NCBI GenBank assembly: GCA_949987705.1
Contig: CATLJY010000934.1
Location: 1-64,000, forward strand
Origin: Thereva unica
Lineage: Eukaryota > Arthropoda > Insecta > Diptera > Therevidae
DNA length: 64,000 bases
Direction of reading: 5' to 3'
Both the position numbers and the translations under genes were made by a program. Under the pieces are notes generated by a model. That model was not told the origin of the DNA. It saw only the letters and a program-made list of their open reading frames with translations, and made no database searches. Below are positions 54,301-64,000 of this stretch, one piece after another (the stretch's first letter is position 1; each line of letters starts with the position of its first letter).

Positions 54301-57179
54301 AATTTCGATGAATAAAGTGAATTTAGGTTATTTTCGATGTATTTGATGAATGTAACTTAATTTCGATGAATAGAGTGAACTTAAGTTATTTTCGATGTAC
54401 TCGATGAATATAACTTAATTTCGATGAATAAAGTGAATTTAAGTTATTTTCGATGTATTTGATGAATGTAACTTAATTTCGATGAATAAAGTGAATTTAG
54501 GTTATTTTCGATGTATTTGATGAATGTAACTTAATTTCGATGAATAAAGTGAATTTAGGTTATTTTCGATGTATTTGATGAATGTAACTTAATTTCGATG
54601 AATAAAGTGAATTTAAGTTATTTTCGATGTATTTGATGAATATAACTTAATTTCGATGAATAAAGTGAATTTAGGTTATTTTCGATGTATTTGATGAATA
54701 TAACTTAATTTCGATGAATAAAGTGAATTTAGGTTATTTTCGATGTATTTGATGAATATAACTTAATTTCGATTAATAAAGTGAATTTAGGTTATTTTCG
54801 ATGTATTTGATGAATATAACTTAATTTCGATGAATAAAGTGAATTTAGGTTATTTTCGATGTATTTGATGAATGTAACTTAATTTCGATGAATAAAGTGA
54901 ATTTAGGTTATTTTCGATGTATTTGATGAATGTAACTTAATTTCGATGAATAAAGTGAATTTAAGTTATTTTCGATGTATTTGATGAATATAACTTAATT
55001 TCGATGAATAAAGTGAATTTAAGTTATTTTCGATGTATTTGATGAATATAACTTAATTTCAATGAATAGAGTGAATTTAGGTTATTTTCGATGTATTTGA
55101 TGAATATAACTTAATTTCGATGAATAAAGTGAATTTAGGTTATTTTCGATGTAATTGATGAATATAACTTAATTTCGATGAATAAAGTGAATTTAGGTTA
55201 TTTTCGATGTATTTGATGAATGTAACTTAATTTCGATGAATAAAGTGAATTTAGGTTATTTTCGATGTATTTGATGAATGTAACTTAATTTCGATGAATA
55301 AAGTGAATTTACGTTATTTTCGATGTATTTGATGAATGTAACTTAATTTCGATGAATAAAGTGAACTTAAGTTATTTTCGATGTATTTGATGAATATAAT
55401 TAATTTCGATGAATAAAGTGAATTTAGGTTATTTTCGATGTACTCGATGAATATAACTTAATTTCGATGAATAAAGTGAATTTAAGTTATTTTCGATGTA
55501 TTTGATGAATATAACTTAGTTTCGATGAATAAAGCGAATTTAAGTTATTTTCTATGTACTCGATGAATATAACTTAATTTCGATGAATAAAGTGAATTTA
55601 GGTTATTTTCGATGTATTTGATGAATGTAACTTAATTTCGATGAATAAAGTGAATTTAGGTTATTTTCGATGTACTCGATGAATATAACTTAATTTCGAT
55701 GAATAAAGTGAATTTAAGTTATTTTCGATGTATTTGATGAATATAACTTAATTTCGATGAATAAAGTGAATTTAGGTTATTTTCGATGTATTTGATGAAT
55801 GTAACTTAATTTCGATGAATAAAGTGAATTTAGGTTATTTTCGATGTACTCGATGAATGTAACTTAATTTCGATGAATAGAGTGAATTTAAGTTATTTTC
55901 GATGTATTTGATGAATGTAACTTAATTTCAATGAATAAAGTGAATTTAAGTTATTTTCGATGTATTTGATGAATATAACTTAATTTCGATGAATAAAGTG
56001 AATTTAGGTTATTTTCGATGTATTTGATGAATGTAACTTAATTTCGATGAATAAAGTGAATTTAAGTTATTTTCGATGTATTTGATGAATGTAACTTAAT
56101 TTCGATGAATAAAGCGAATTTAAGTTATTTTCGATGTATTTGATGAATATAACTTAGTTTCGATGAATAAAGTGAATTTAAGTTATTTTCGATGTACTCG
56201 ATGAATATAACTTAATTTCGATGAATAAAGTGAATTTAGGTTATTTTCGATGTATTTGATGAATGTAACTTAATTTCGATGAATAAAGTGAATTTAGGTT
56301 ATTTTCGATGTACTCGATGAATATAACTTAATTTCGATGAATAAAGTGAATTTAGGTTATTTTCGATGTATTTGATGAATATAACTTAATTTCGATGAAT
56401 AAAGTGAATTTAAGTTATTTTCGATGTATTTGATGAATGTAACTTAATTTCGATGAATAAAGTGAATTTAAGTTATTTTCGATGTATTTGATGAATATAA
56501 CTTAATTTCGATGAATAAAGTGAATTTAGGTTATTTTCGATGTATTTGATGAATGTAACTTAATTTCGATGAATAGAGTGAATTTAAGTTATTTTCGATG
56601 TATTTGATGAATGTAACTTAATTTCGTTGAATAAAGTGAATTTAAGTTATTTTCGATGTATTTGATGAATATAACTTAATTTCGATGAATAAAGTGAATT
56701 TAGGTTATTTTCGATGTATTTGATGAATGTAACTTAATTTCGATGAATAGAGTGAACTTAAGTTATTTTCGATGTACTCGATGAATATAACTTAATTTCG
56801 ATGAATAAAGTGAATTTAGGTTATTTTCGATGTATTTGATGAATATAACTTAATTTCGATGAATAAAGTGAACTTAAGTTATTTTCGATGTATTTGATGA
56901 ATATAACTTAATTTCGATGAATAAAGTGAATTTAAGTTATTTTCGATGTACTCGATGAATATAACTTAATTTCGATGAATAAAGTGAATTTAAGTTATTT
57001 TCGATGTATTTGATGAATATAACTTAGTTTCGATGAATAAAGCGAATTTTAGTTATTTTCGATGTACTCGATGAATATAACTTAATTTCGATGAATAAAG
57101 TGAATTTAGGTTATTTTCGATGTATTTGATGAATGTAACTTAATTTCGATGAATAGAGTGAACTTAAGTTATTTTCGAT

Positions 57180-59440
57180 GTACTCGATGAATATAACTTA
57201 ATTTCGATGAATAAAGTGAATTTAGGTTATTTTCGATGTATTTGATGAATGTAACTTAATTTCGATGAATAAAGTGAATTTAAGTTATTTTCGATGTATT
57301 TGATGAATATAACTTAATTTCGATGAATAAAGTGAATTTAGGTTATTTTCGATGTACTCGATGAATATAACTTAATTTCGATGAATAAAGTGAACTTAAG
57401 TTATTTTCGATGTACTCGATGAATATAACTTAATTTCGATGAATAAAGTGAATTTAGGTTATTTTCGATGTATTTGATGAATGTAACTTAATTTCGATGA
57501 ATAGAGTGAACTTAAGTTATTTTCGATGTATTTGATGAATATAACTTAATTTCGATGAATAAAGTGAATTTAGGTTATTTTCGATGTATTTGATGAATGT
57601 AACTTAATTTCGATGAATAAAGTGAATTTAGGTTATTTTCGATGTACTCGATGAATATAACTTAATTTCGATGAATAAAGTGAATTTAGGTTATTTTCGA
57701 TGTATTTGATGAATGTAACTTAATTTCGATGAATAAAGTGAATTTAAGTTATTTTCGATGTATTTGATGAATGTAACTTAATTTCGATGAATAAAGCGAA
57801 TTTAAGTTATTTTCGATGTATTTGATGAATATAACTTAGTTTCGATGAATAAAGCGAATTTAAGTTATTTTCGATGTACTCGATGAATATAACTTAATTT
57901 CGATGAATAAAGTGAATTTAGGTTATTTTCGATGTATTTGATGAATGTAACTTAATTTCGATGAATAAAGTGAATTTAAGTTATTTTCGATGTACTCGAT
58001 GAATATAACTTAATTTCGATGAATAAAGTGAATTTAGGTTATTTTCGATGTATTTGATGAATATAACTTAATTTCGATGAATAAAGTGAATTTAAGTTAT
58101 TTTCGATGTATTTGATGAATGTAACTTAATTTCGATGAATAAAGTGAATTTAAGTTATTTTCGATGTATTTGATGAATATAACTTAATTTCGATGAATAA
58201 AGTGAATTTAGGTTATTTTCGATGTATTTGATGAATGTAACTTAATTTCGATGAATAGAGTGAATTTAAGTTATTTTCGATGTACTCGATGAATATAACT
58301 TAATTTCGATGAATAAAGTGAATTTAAGTTATTTTCGATGTATTTGATGAATGTAACTTAATTTCGATGAATAAAGTGAACTTAAGTTATTTTCGATGTA
58401 TTTGATGAATGTAACTTAATTTCGATGAATAAAGTGAACTTAAGTTATTTTCGATGTATTTGATGAATATAACTTAATTTCGATGAATAAAGTGAATTTA
58501 AGTTATTTTCGATGTACTCGATGAATATAACTTAGTTTCGATGAATAAAGCGAATTTAAGTTATTTTCGATGTACTCGATGAATATAACTTAATTTCGAT
58601 GAATAAAGTGAATTTAAGTTATTTTCGATGTATTTGATGAATGTAACTTAATTTCGATGAATAAAGTGAATTTAAGTTATTTTCGATGTATTTGATGAAT
58701 ATAACTTAATTTCGATGAATAAAGTGAACTTAAGTTATTTTCGATGTATTTGATGAATATAACTTAATTTCGATGAATTAAGTGAATTTAAGTTATTTTC
58801 GATGTACTCGATGAATATAACTTAATTTCGATGAATAAAGTGAATTTAAGTTATTTTCGATGTATTTGATGAATATAACTTAGTTTCGATGAATAAAGCG
58901 AATTTAAGTTATTTTCGATGTACTCGATGAATATAACTTAATTTCGATGAATAAAGTGAACTTAAGTTATTTTCGATGTACTCGATGAATATAACTTAAT
59001 TTCGATGAATAAAGTGAATTTAGGTTATTTTCGATGTATTTGATGAATGTAACTTAATTTCGATGAATAAAGTGAATTTAAGTTATTTTCGATGTATTTG
59101 ATGAATATAACTTAATTTCGATGAATAAAGTGAATTTAGGTTATTTTCGATGTACTCGATGAATATAACTTAATTTCGATGAATAAAGTGAATTTAAGTT
59201 ATTTTCGATGTATTTGATGAATGTAACTTAATTTCGATGAATAAAGTGAATTTAGGTTATTTTCGATGTATTTGATGAATGTAACTTAATTTCGATGAAT
59301 AAAGTGAATTTAGGTTATTTTCGATGTATTTGATGAATATAACTTAATTTCGATGAATAAAGTGAACTTAAGTTATTTTCGATGTATTTGATGAATATAA
59401 CTTAATTTCGATGAATAAAGTGAATTTAAGTTATTTTCGA
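57180..59440 (-). repeat. Satellite stretch between two higher-order domains
   Basis: About 39 monomers that carry none of the private markers of the 2,783-bp or 2,378-bp units. CTC linkers and AGTTTCGATGAATAAAGCG monomers are frequent (for example 57,838, 58,533 and 58,880), so it resembles the distal left arm in composition. One private GATGAATTAAG change lies near 58,775. No gene seen. Confidence 0.65.
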
Positions 59441-62400
59441 TGTACTCGATGAATATAACTTAATTTCGATGAATAAAGTGAATTTAGGTTATTTTCGATG
59501 TATTTGATGAATATAACTTAATTTCGATGAATAAAGTGAATTTAGGTTATTTTCGATGTATTTGATGAATGTAACTTAATTTCGATGAATAAAGTGAATT
59601 TAAGTTATTTTCGATGTATTTGATGAATATAACTTAATTTCGATGAATAAAGTGAATTTAGGTTATTTTCGATGTATTTGATGAATATAACTTAATTTCG
59701 ATGAATAAAGTGAATTTAGGTTATTTTCGATGTATTTGATGAATGTAACTTAATTTCGATGAATAAAGTGAATTTAGGTTATTTTCGATGTACTCGATGA
59801 ATATAACTTAATTTCGATGAATAAAGTGAATTTAAGTTATTTTCGATGTATTTGATGAATGTAACTTAATTTCGATGAATAAAGTGAATTTAAGTTATTT
59901 TCGATGTACTCGATGAATATAACTTAATTTCGATGAATAAAGTGAGTTTAAGTTATTTTCGATGTATTTGATGAATGTAACTTAATTTCGATGAATAAAG
60001 TGAATTTAGGTTATTTTCGATGTATTTGATGAATGTAACTTAATTTCGATGAATAAAGTGAATTTAGGTTATTTTCGATGTATTTGATGAATGTAACTTA
60101 ATTTCGATGAATAGAGTGAACTTAAGTTATTTTCGATGTACTCGATGAATATAACTTAATTTCGATGAATAAAGTGAATTTAAGTTATTTTCGATGTATT
60201 TGATGAATGTAACTTAATTTCGATGAATAAAGTGAATTTAGGTTATTTTCGATGTATTTGATGAATGTAACTTAATTTCGATGAATAAAGTGAATTTAGG
60301 TTATTTTCGATGTATTTGATGAATGTAACTTAATTTCGATGAATAAAGTGAATTTAAGTTATTTTCGATGTATTTGATGAATATAACTTAATTTCGATGA
60401 ATAAAGTGAATTTAGGTTATTTTCGATGTATTTGATGAATATAACTTAATTTCGATGAATAAAGTGAATTTAGGTTATTTTCGATGTATTTGATGAATAT
60501 AACTTAATTTCGATTAATAAAGTGAATTTAGGTTATTTTAGATGTATTTGATGAATATAACTTAATTTCGATGAATAAAGTGAATTTAGGTTATTTTCGA
60601 TGTATTTGATGAATGTAACTTAATTTCGATGAATAAAGTGAATTTAGGTTATTTTCGATGTATTTGATGAATGTAACTTAATTTCGATGAATAAAGTGAA
60701 TTTAAGTTATTTTCGATGTATTTGATGAATATAACTTAATTTCGATGAATAAAGTGAATTTAAGTTATTTTCGATGTATTTGATGAATATAACTTAATTT
60801 CAATGAATAGAGTGAATTTAGGTTATTTTCGATGTATTTGATGAATATAACTTAATTTCGATGAATAAAGTGAATTTAGGTTATTTTCGATGTATTTGAT
60901 GAATATAACTTAATTTCGATGAATAAAGTGAATTTAGGTTATTTTCGATGTATTTGATGAATGTAACTTAATTTCGATGAATAAAGTGAATTTAGGTTAT
61001 TTTCGATGTATTTGATGAATGTAACTTAATTTCGATGAATAAAGTGAATTTACGTTATTGTCGATGTATTTGATGAATGTAACTTAATTTCGATGAATAA
61101 AGTGAACTTAAGTTATTTTCGATGTATTTGATGAATATAACTTAATTTCGATGAATAAAGTGAATTTAGGTTATTTTCGATGTACTCGATGAATATAACT
61201 TAATTTCGATGAATAAAGTGAATTTAAGTTATTTTCGATGTATTTGATGAATATAACTTAGTTTCGATGAATAAAGCGAATTTAAGTTATTTTCTATGTA
61301 CTCGATGAATATAACTTAATTTCGATGAATAAAGTGAATTTAGGTTATTTTCGATGTATTTGATGAATGTAACTTAATTTCGATGAATAAAGTGAATTTA
61401 GGTTATTTTCGATGTACTCGATGAATGTAACTTAATTTCGATGAATAGAGTGAATTTAAGTTATTTTCGATGTATTTGATGAATGTAACTTAATTTCGAT
61501 GAATAAAGTGAATTTAAGTTATTTTCGATGTATTTGATGAATATAACTTAATTTCGATGAATAAAGTGAATTTAGGTTATTTTCGATGTATTTGATGAAT
61601 GTAACTTAATTTCGATGAATAAAGTGAATTTAAGTTATTTTCGATGTATTTGATGAATGTAACTTAATTTCGATGAATAAAGCGAATTTAAGTTATTTTC
61701 GATGTATTTGATGAATATAACTTAGTTTCGATGAATAAAGTGAATTTAAGTTATTTTCGATGTACTCGATGAATATAACTTAATTTCGATGAATAAAGTG
61801 AATTTAAGTTATTTTCGATGTACTCGATGAATATAACTTAATTTCGATGAATAAAGTGAATTTAGGTTATTTTCGATGTATTTGATGAATATAACTTAAT
61901 TTCGATGAATAAAGTGAATTTAGGTTATTTTCGATGTATTTGATGAATGTAACTTAATTTCGATGAATAAAGTGAATTTAAGTTATTTTCGATGTATTTG
62001 ATGAATATAACTTAATTTCGATGAATAAAGTGAATTTAGGTTATTTTCGATGTATTTGATGAATATAACTTAATTTCGATGAATAAAGTGAATTTAGGTT
62101 ATTTTCGATGTATTTGATGAATGTAACTTAATTTCGATGAATAAAGTGAATTTAGGTTATTTTCGATGTACTCGATGAATATAACTTAATTTCGATGAAT
62201 AAAGTGAATTTAAGTTATTTTCGATGTATTTGATGAATGTAACTTAATTTCGATGAATAAAGTGAATTTAAGTTATTTTCGATGTACTCGATGAATATAA
62301 CTTAATTTCGATGAATAAAGTGAATTTAAGTTATTTTCGATGTATTTGATGAATGTAACTTAATTTCGATGAATAAAGTGAATTTAGGTTATTTTCGATG

Positions 62401-64000
62401 TATTTGATGAATGTAACTTAATTTCGATGAATAAAGTGAATTTAGGTTATTTTCGATGTATTTGATGAATGTAACTTAATTTCGATGAATAGAGTGAACT
62501 TAAGTTATTTTCGATGTACTCGATGAATATAACTTAATTTCGATGAATAAAGTGAATTTAAGTTATTTTCGATGTATTTGATGAATGTAACTTAATTTCG
62601 ATGAATAAAGTGAATTTAGGTTATTTTCGATGTATTTGATGAATGTAACTTAATTTCGATGAATAAAGTGAATTTAGGTTATTTTCGATGTATTTGATGA
62701 ATGTAACTTAATTTCGATGAATAAAGTGAATTTAAGTTATTTTCGATGTATTTGATGAATATAACTTAATTTCGATGAATAAAGTGAATTTAGGTTATTT
62801 TCGATGTATTTGATGAATATAACTTAATTTCGATGAATAAAGTGAATTTAGGTTATTTTCGATGTATTTGATGAATATAACTTAATTTCGATTAATAAAG
62901 TGAATTTAGGTTATTTTCGATGTATTTGATGAATATAACTTAATTTCGATGAATAAAGTGAATTTAGGTTATTTTCGATGTATTTGATGAATGTAACTTA
63001 ATTTCGATGAATAAAGTGAATTTAGGTTATTTTCGATGTATTTGATGAATGTAACTTAATTTCGATGAATAAAGTGAATTTAAGTTATTTTCGATGTATT
63101 TGATGAATATAACTTAATTTCGATGAATAAAGTGAATTTAAGTTATTTTCGATGTATTTGATGAATATAACTTAATTTCAATGAATAGAGTGAATTTAGG
63201 TTATTTTCGATGTATTTGATGAATATAACTTAATTTCGATGAATAAAGTGAATTTAGGTTATTTTCGATGTATTTGATGAATATAACTTAATTTCGATGA
63301 ATAAAGTGAATTTAGGTTATTTTCGATGTATTTGATGAATGTAACTTAATTTCGATGAATAAAGTGAATTTAGGTTATTTTCGATGTATTTGATGAATGT
63401 AACTTAATTTCGATGAATAAAGTGAATTTACGTTATTTTCGATGTATTTGATGAATGTAACTTAATTTCGATGAATAAAGTGAACTTAAGTTATTTTCGA
63501 TGTATTTGATGAATATAACTTAATTTCGATGAATAAAGTGAATTTAGGTTATTTTCGATGTACTCGATGAATATAACTTAATTTCGATGAATAAAGTGAA
63601 TTTAAGTTATTTTCGATGTATTTGATGAATATAACTTAGTTTCGATGAATAAAGCGAATTTAAGTTATTTTCTATGTACTCGATGAATATAACTTAATTT
63701 CGATGAATAAAGTGAATTTAGGTTATTTTCGATGTATTTGATGAATGTAACTTAATTTCGATGAATAAAGTGAATTTAGGTTATTTTCGATGTACTCGAT
63801 GAATATAACTTAATTTCGATGAATAAAGTGAATTTAAGTTATTTTCGATGTATTTGATGAATGTAACTTAATTTCGATGAATAAAGTGAATTTAAGTTAT
63901 TTTCGATGTATTTGATGAATATAACTTAATTTCGATGAATAAAGTGAATTTAGGTTATTTTCGATGTATTTGATGAATGTAACTTAATTTCGATGAATAA
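59440..64000 (-). repeat. 41-monomer (2,378-bp) higher-order repeat, two copies, the second cut by the window edge
   Basis: GATTAATAAAG at 60,512 and 62,890 and TTTTCTATG at 61,294 and 63,672 are both 2,378 bp apart, which is exactly 41 monomers. Variant order agrees from about 59,440 and 61,818 rightward. The markers are those of the 2,783-bp unit, so this is a shortened relative that has lost about seven monomers and lacks the insert and the 1-bp deletion. Private changes include TTTTAGATG near 60,538 and TTATTGTCG near 61,058. Confidence 0.8.

Larger units (their letters stand above)
44850..56545 (-). repeat. 5,848-bp tandem duplication carrying the insert (two copies)
   Basis: Landmarks recur exactly 5,848 bp apart: insert 5' ends 45,198 and 51,046; GATTAATAAAG at 46,140 and 51,988; GTAATTGATG at 46,521 and 52,369; TTTTCTATG at 46,921 and 52,769; GCGAATTTTA at 48,411 and 54,259. 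Order of variant monomers agrees from about 44,740 to 50,700 against about 50,590 to 56,548, giving copies of about 44,850-50,697 and 50,698-56,545. Differences are few: for example GATAAATAAAG near 54,076 and GTTGAATAAAG near 56,628 are private to copy 2. A third insert would be expected at 56,894 if the unit continued, but none is there. Unequal exchange or replication slippage is the likely mechanism. Confidence 0.85.
45720..57180 (-). repeat. 48-monomer (2,783-bp) higher-order repeat, four copies
   Basis: Within the insert-bearing region the same markers recur at alternating distances of 2,783 and 3,065 bp; 3,065 is 2,783 plus the 282-bp insert. GATTAATAAAG lies at 46,140, 48,923, 51,988 and 54,771; GTAATTGATG at 46,521, 49,304, 52,369 and 55,152. 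48 x 58 = 2,784, and each unit has one monomer with a 1-bp deletion, giving 2,783. The conserved core is about 38 monomers (about 45,720-47,920 in the first copy). The marker GCGAATTTTA continues the spacing to 57,042, after which the pattern breaks at about 57,180. Confidence 0.85.
51327..64000 (-). repeat. 58-bp satellite array, right arm distal part
   Basis: Reverse-orientation monomers continue to the window edge, so the array is open-ended on this side. From 51,327 to about 57,180 the sequence repeats the block after the first insert, with the same private markers. From about 57,180 to 59,440 the monomers are ordinary but fit none of the higher-order units I could phase. From about 59,440 the marker set returns with a shorter 2,378-bp period. 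No gene, RNA or mobile element is visible after 51,326. Confidence 0.98.

Noticed and set aside
1..64000. CRISPR array
   Set aside because: Repeats are regular, but there are no unique spacers: the entire 58-bp period is conserved, and no cas genes or leader are present. It is a satellite.
1..64000. Telomeric repeats
   Set aside because: The unit is 58 bp and not a short G-rich motif; no TTAGGG-, TTAGG- or TTTAGGG-like run occurs.
1..64000. Bacterial iteron origin or plasmid repeat
   Set aside because: No replication gene or unique DNA accompanies more than 1,000 copies, and the poly(A)-tailed insert points to a eukaryotic nucleus.

Overview
The whole window is tandem-repeat (satellite) DNA, and I can support no protein-coding gene in it. 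About 99% of the 64 kb is one AT-rich 58-bp monomer, roughly 1,090 copies at about 24% GC. Arrays this long and homogeneous, with higher-order repeats and a poly(A)-tailed insert, indicate a eukaryotic (peri)centromeric, sex-chromosome or other heterochromatic block. I cannot name the species: I recognise neither the monomer nor the insert.

Layout. From 1 to 34,350 the array runs in one orientation (about 592 monomers). At 34,347-34,350 it flips, and from 34,349 to 64,000 the same monomer runs reverse-complemented (about 501 monomers). G/C strand skew reverses at that point. The two arms are not mirror images in the order of their variant monomers, so the junction is not a simple recent fold-back of the flanking DNA. 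Two almost identical 281-bp, GC-richer, poly(A)-tailed inserts lie in the right arm (45,198-45,478 and 51,046-51,326). They are the only non-satellite sequence.

Fine structure. The 58-bp monomer is itself a diverged dimer of two 29-bp halves. It varies at about seven two-state positions, which act as a barcode. Reading the barcode shows nested duplications. In the left arm: a 17-monomer unit (986 bp) near the start, a segment repeated at a spacing of 2,784 bp, a true tandem duplication of 2,146 bp (about 5,600-9,917), and a unit of about 3.5-3.8 kb (22,690-33,500) whose three copies each carry the same 38-bp truncated monomer. In the right arm: blocks spaced 3,711 bp apart, a 2,783-bp (48-monomer) repeat, a 5,848-bp tandem duplication that copied the insert, and a 2,378-bp (41-monomer) shortened relative of the 48-monomer unit at the end.

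How it fits together. Nothing here looks like a gene system. The window records satellite evolution: a 29-bp ancestor, a 58-bp dimer, higher-order units, capture of one retroposon-like element, duplication of that element by unequal exchange or slippage, and an inversion. The least ordinary items are the inverted junction with 2-bp overlap, the bipartite A-tracted insert, the phased 20-bp deletion monomers, and local clusters of indels that may be either biology or assembly error.
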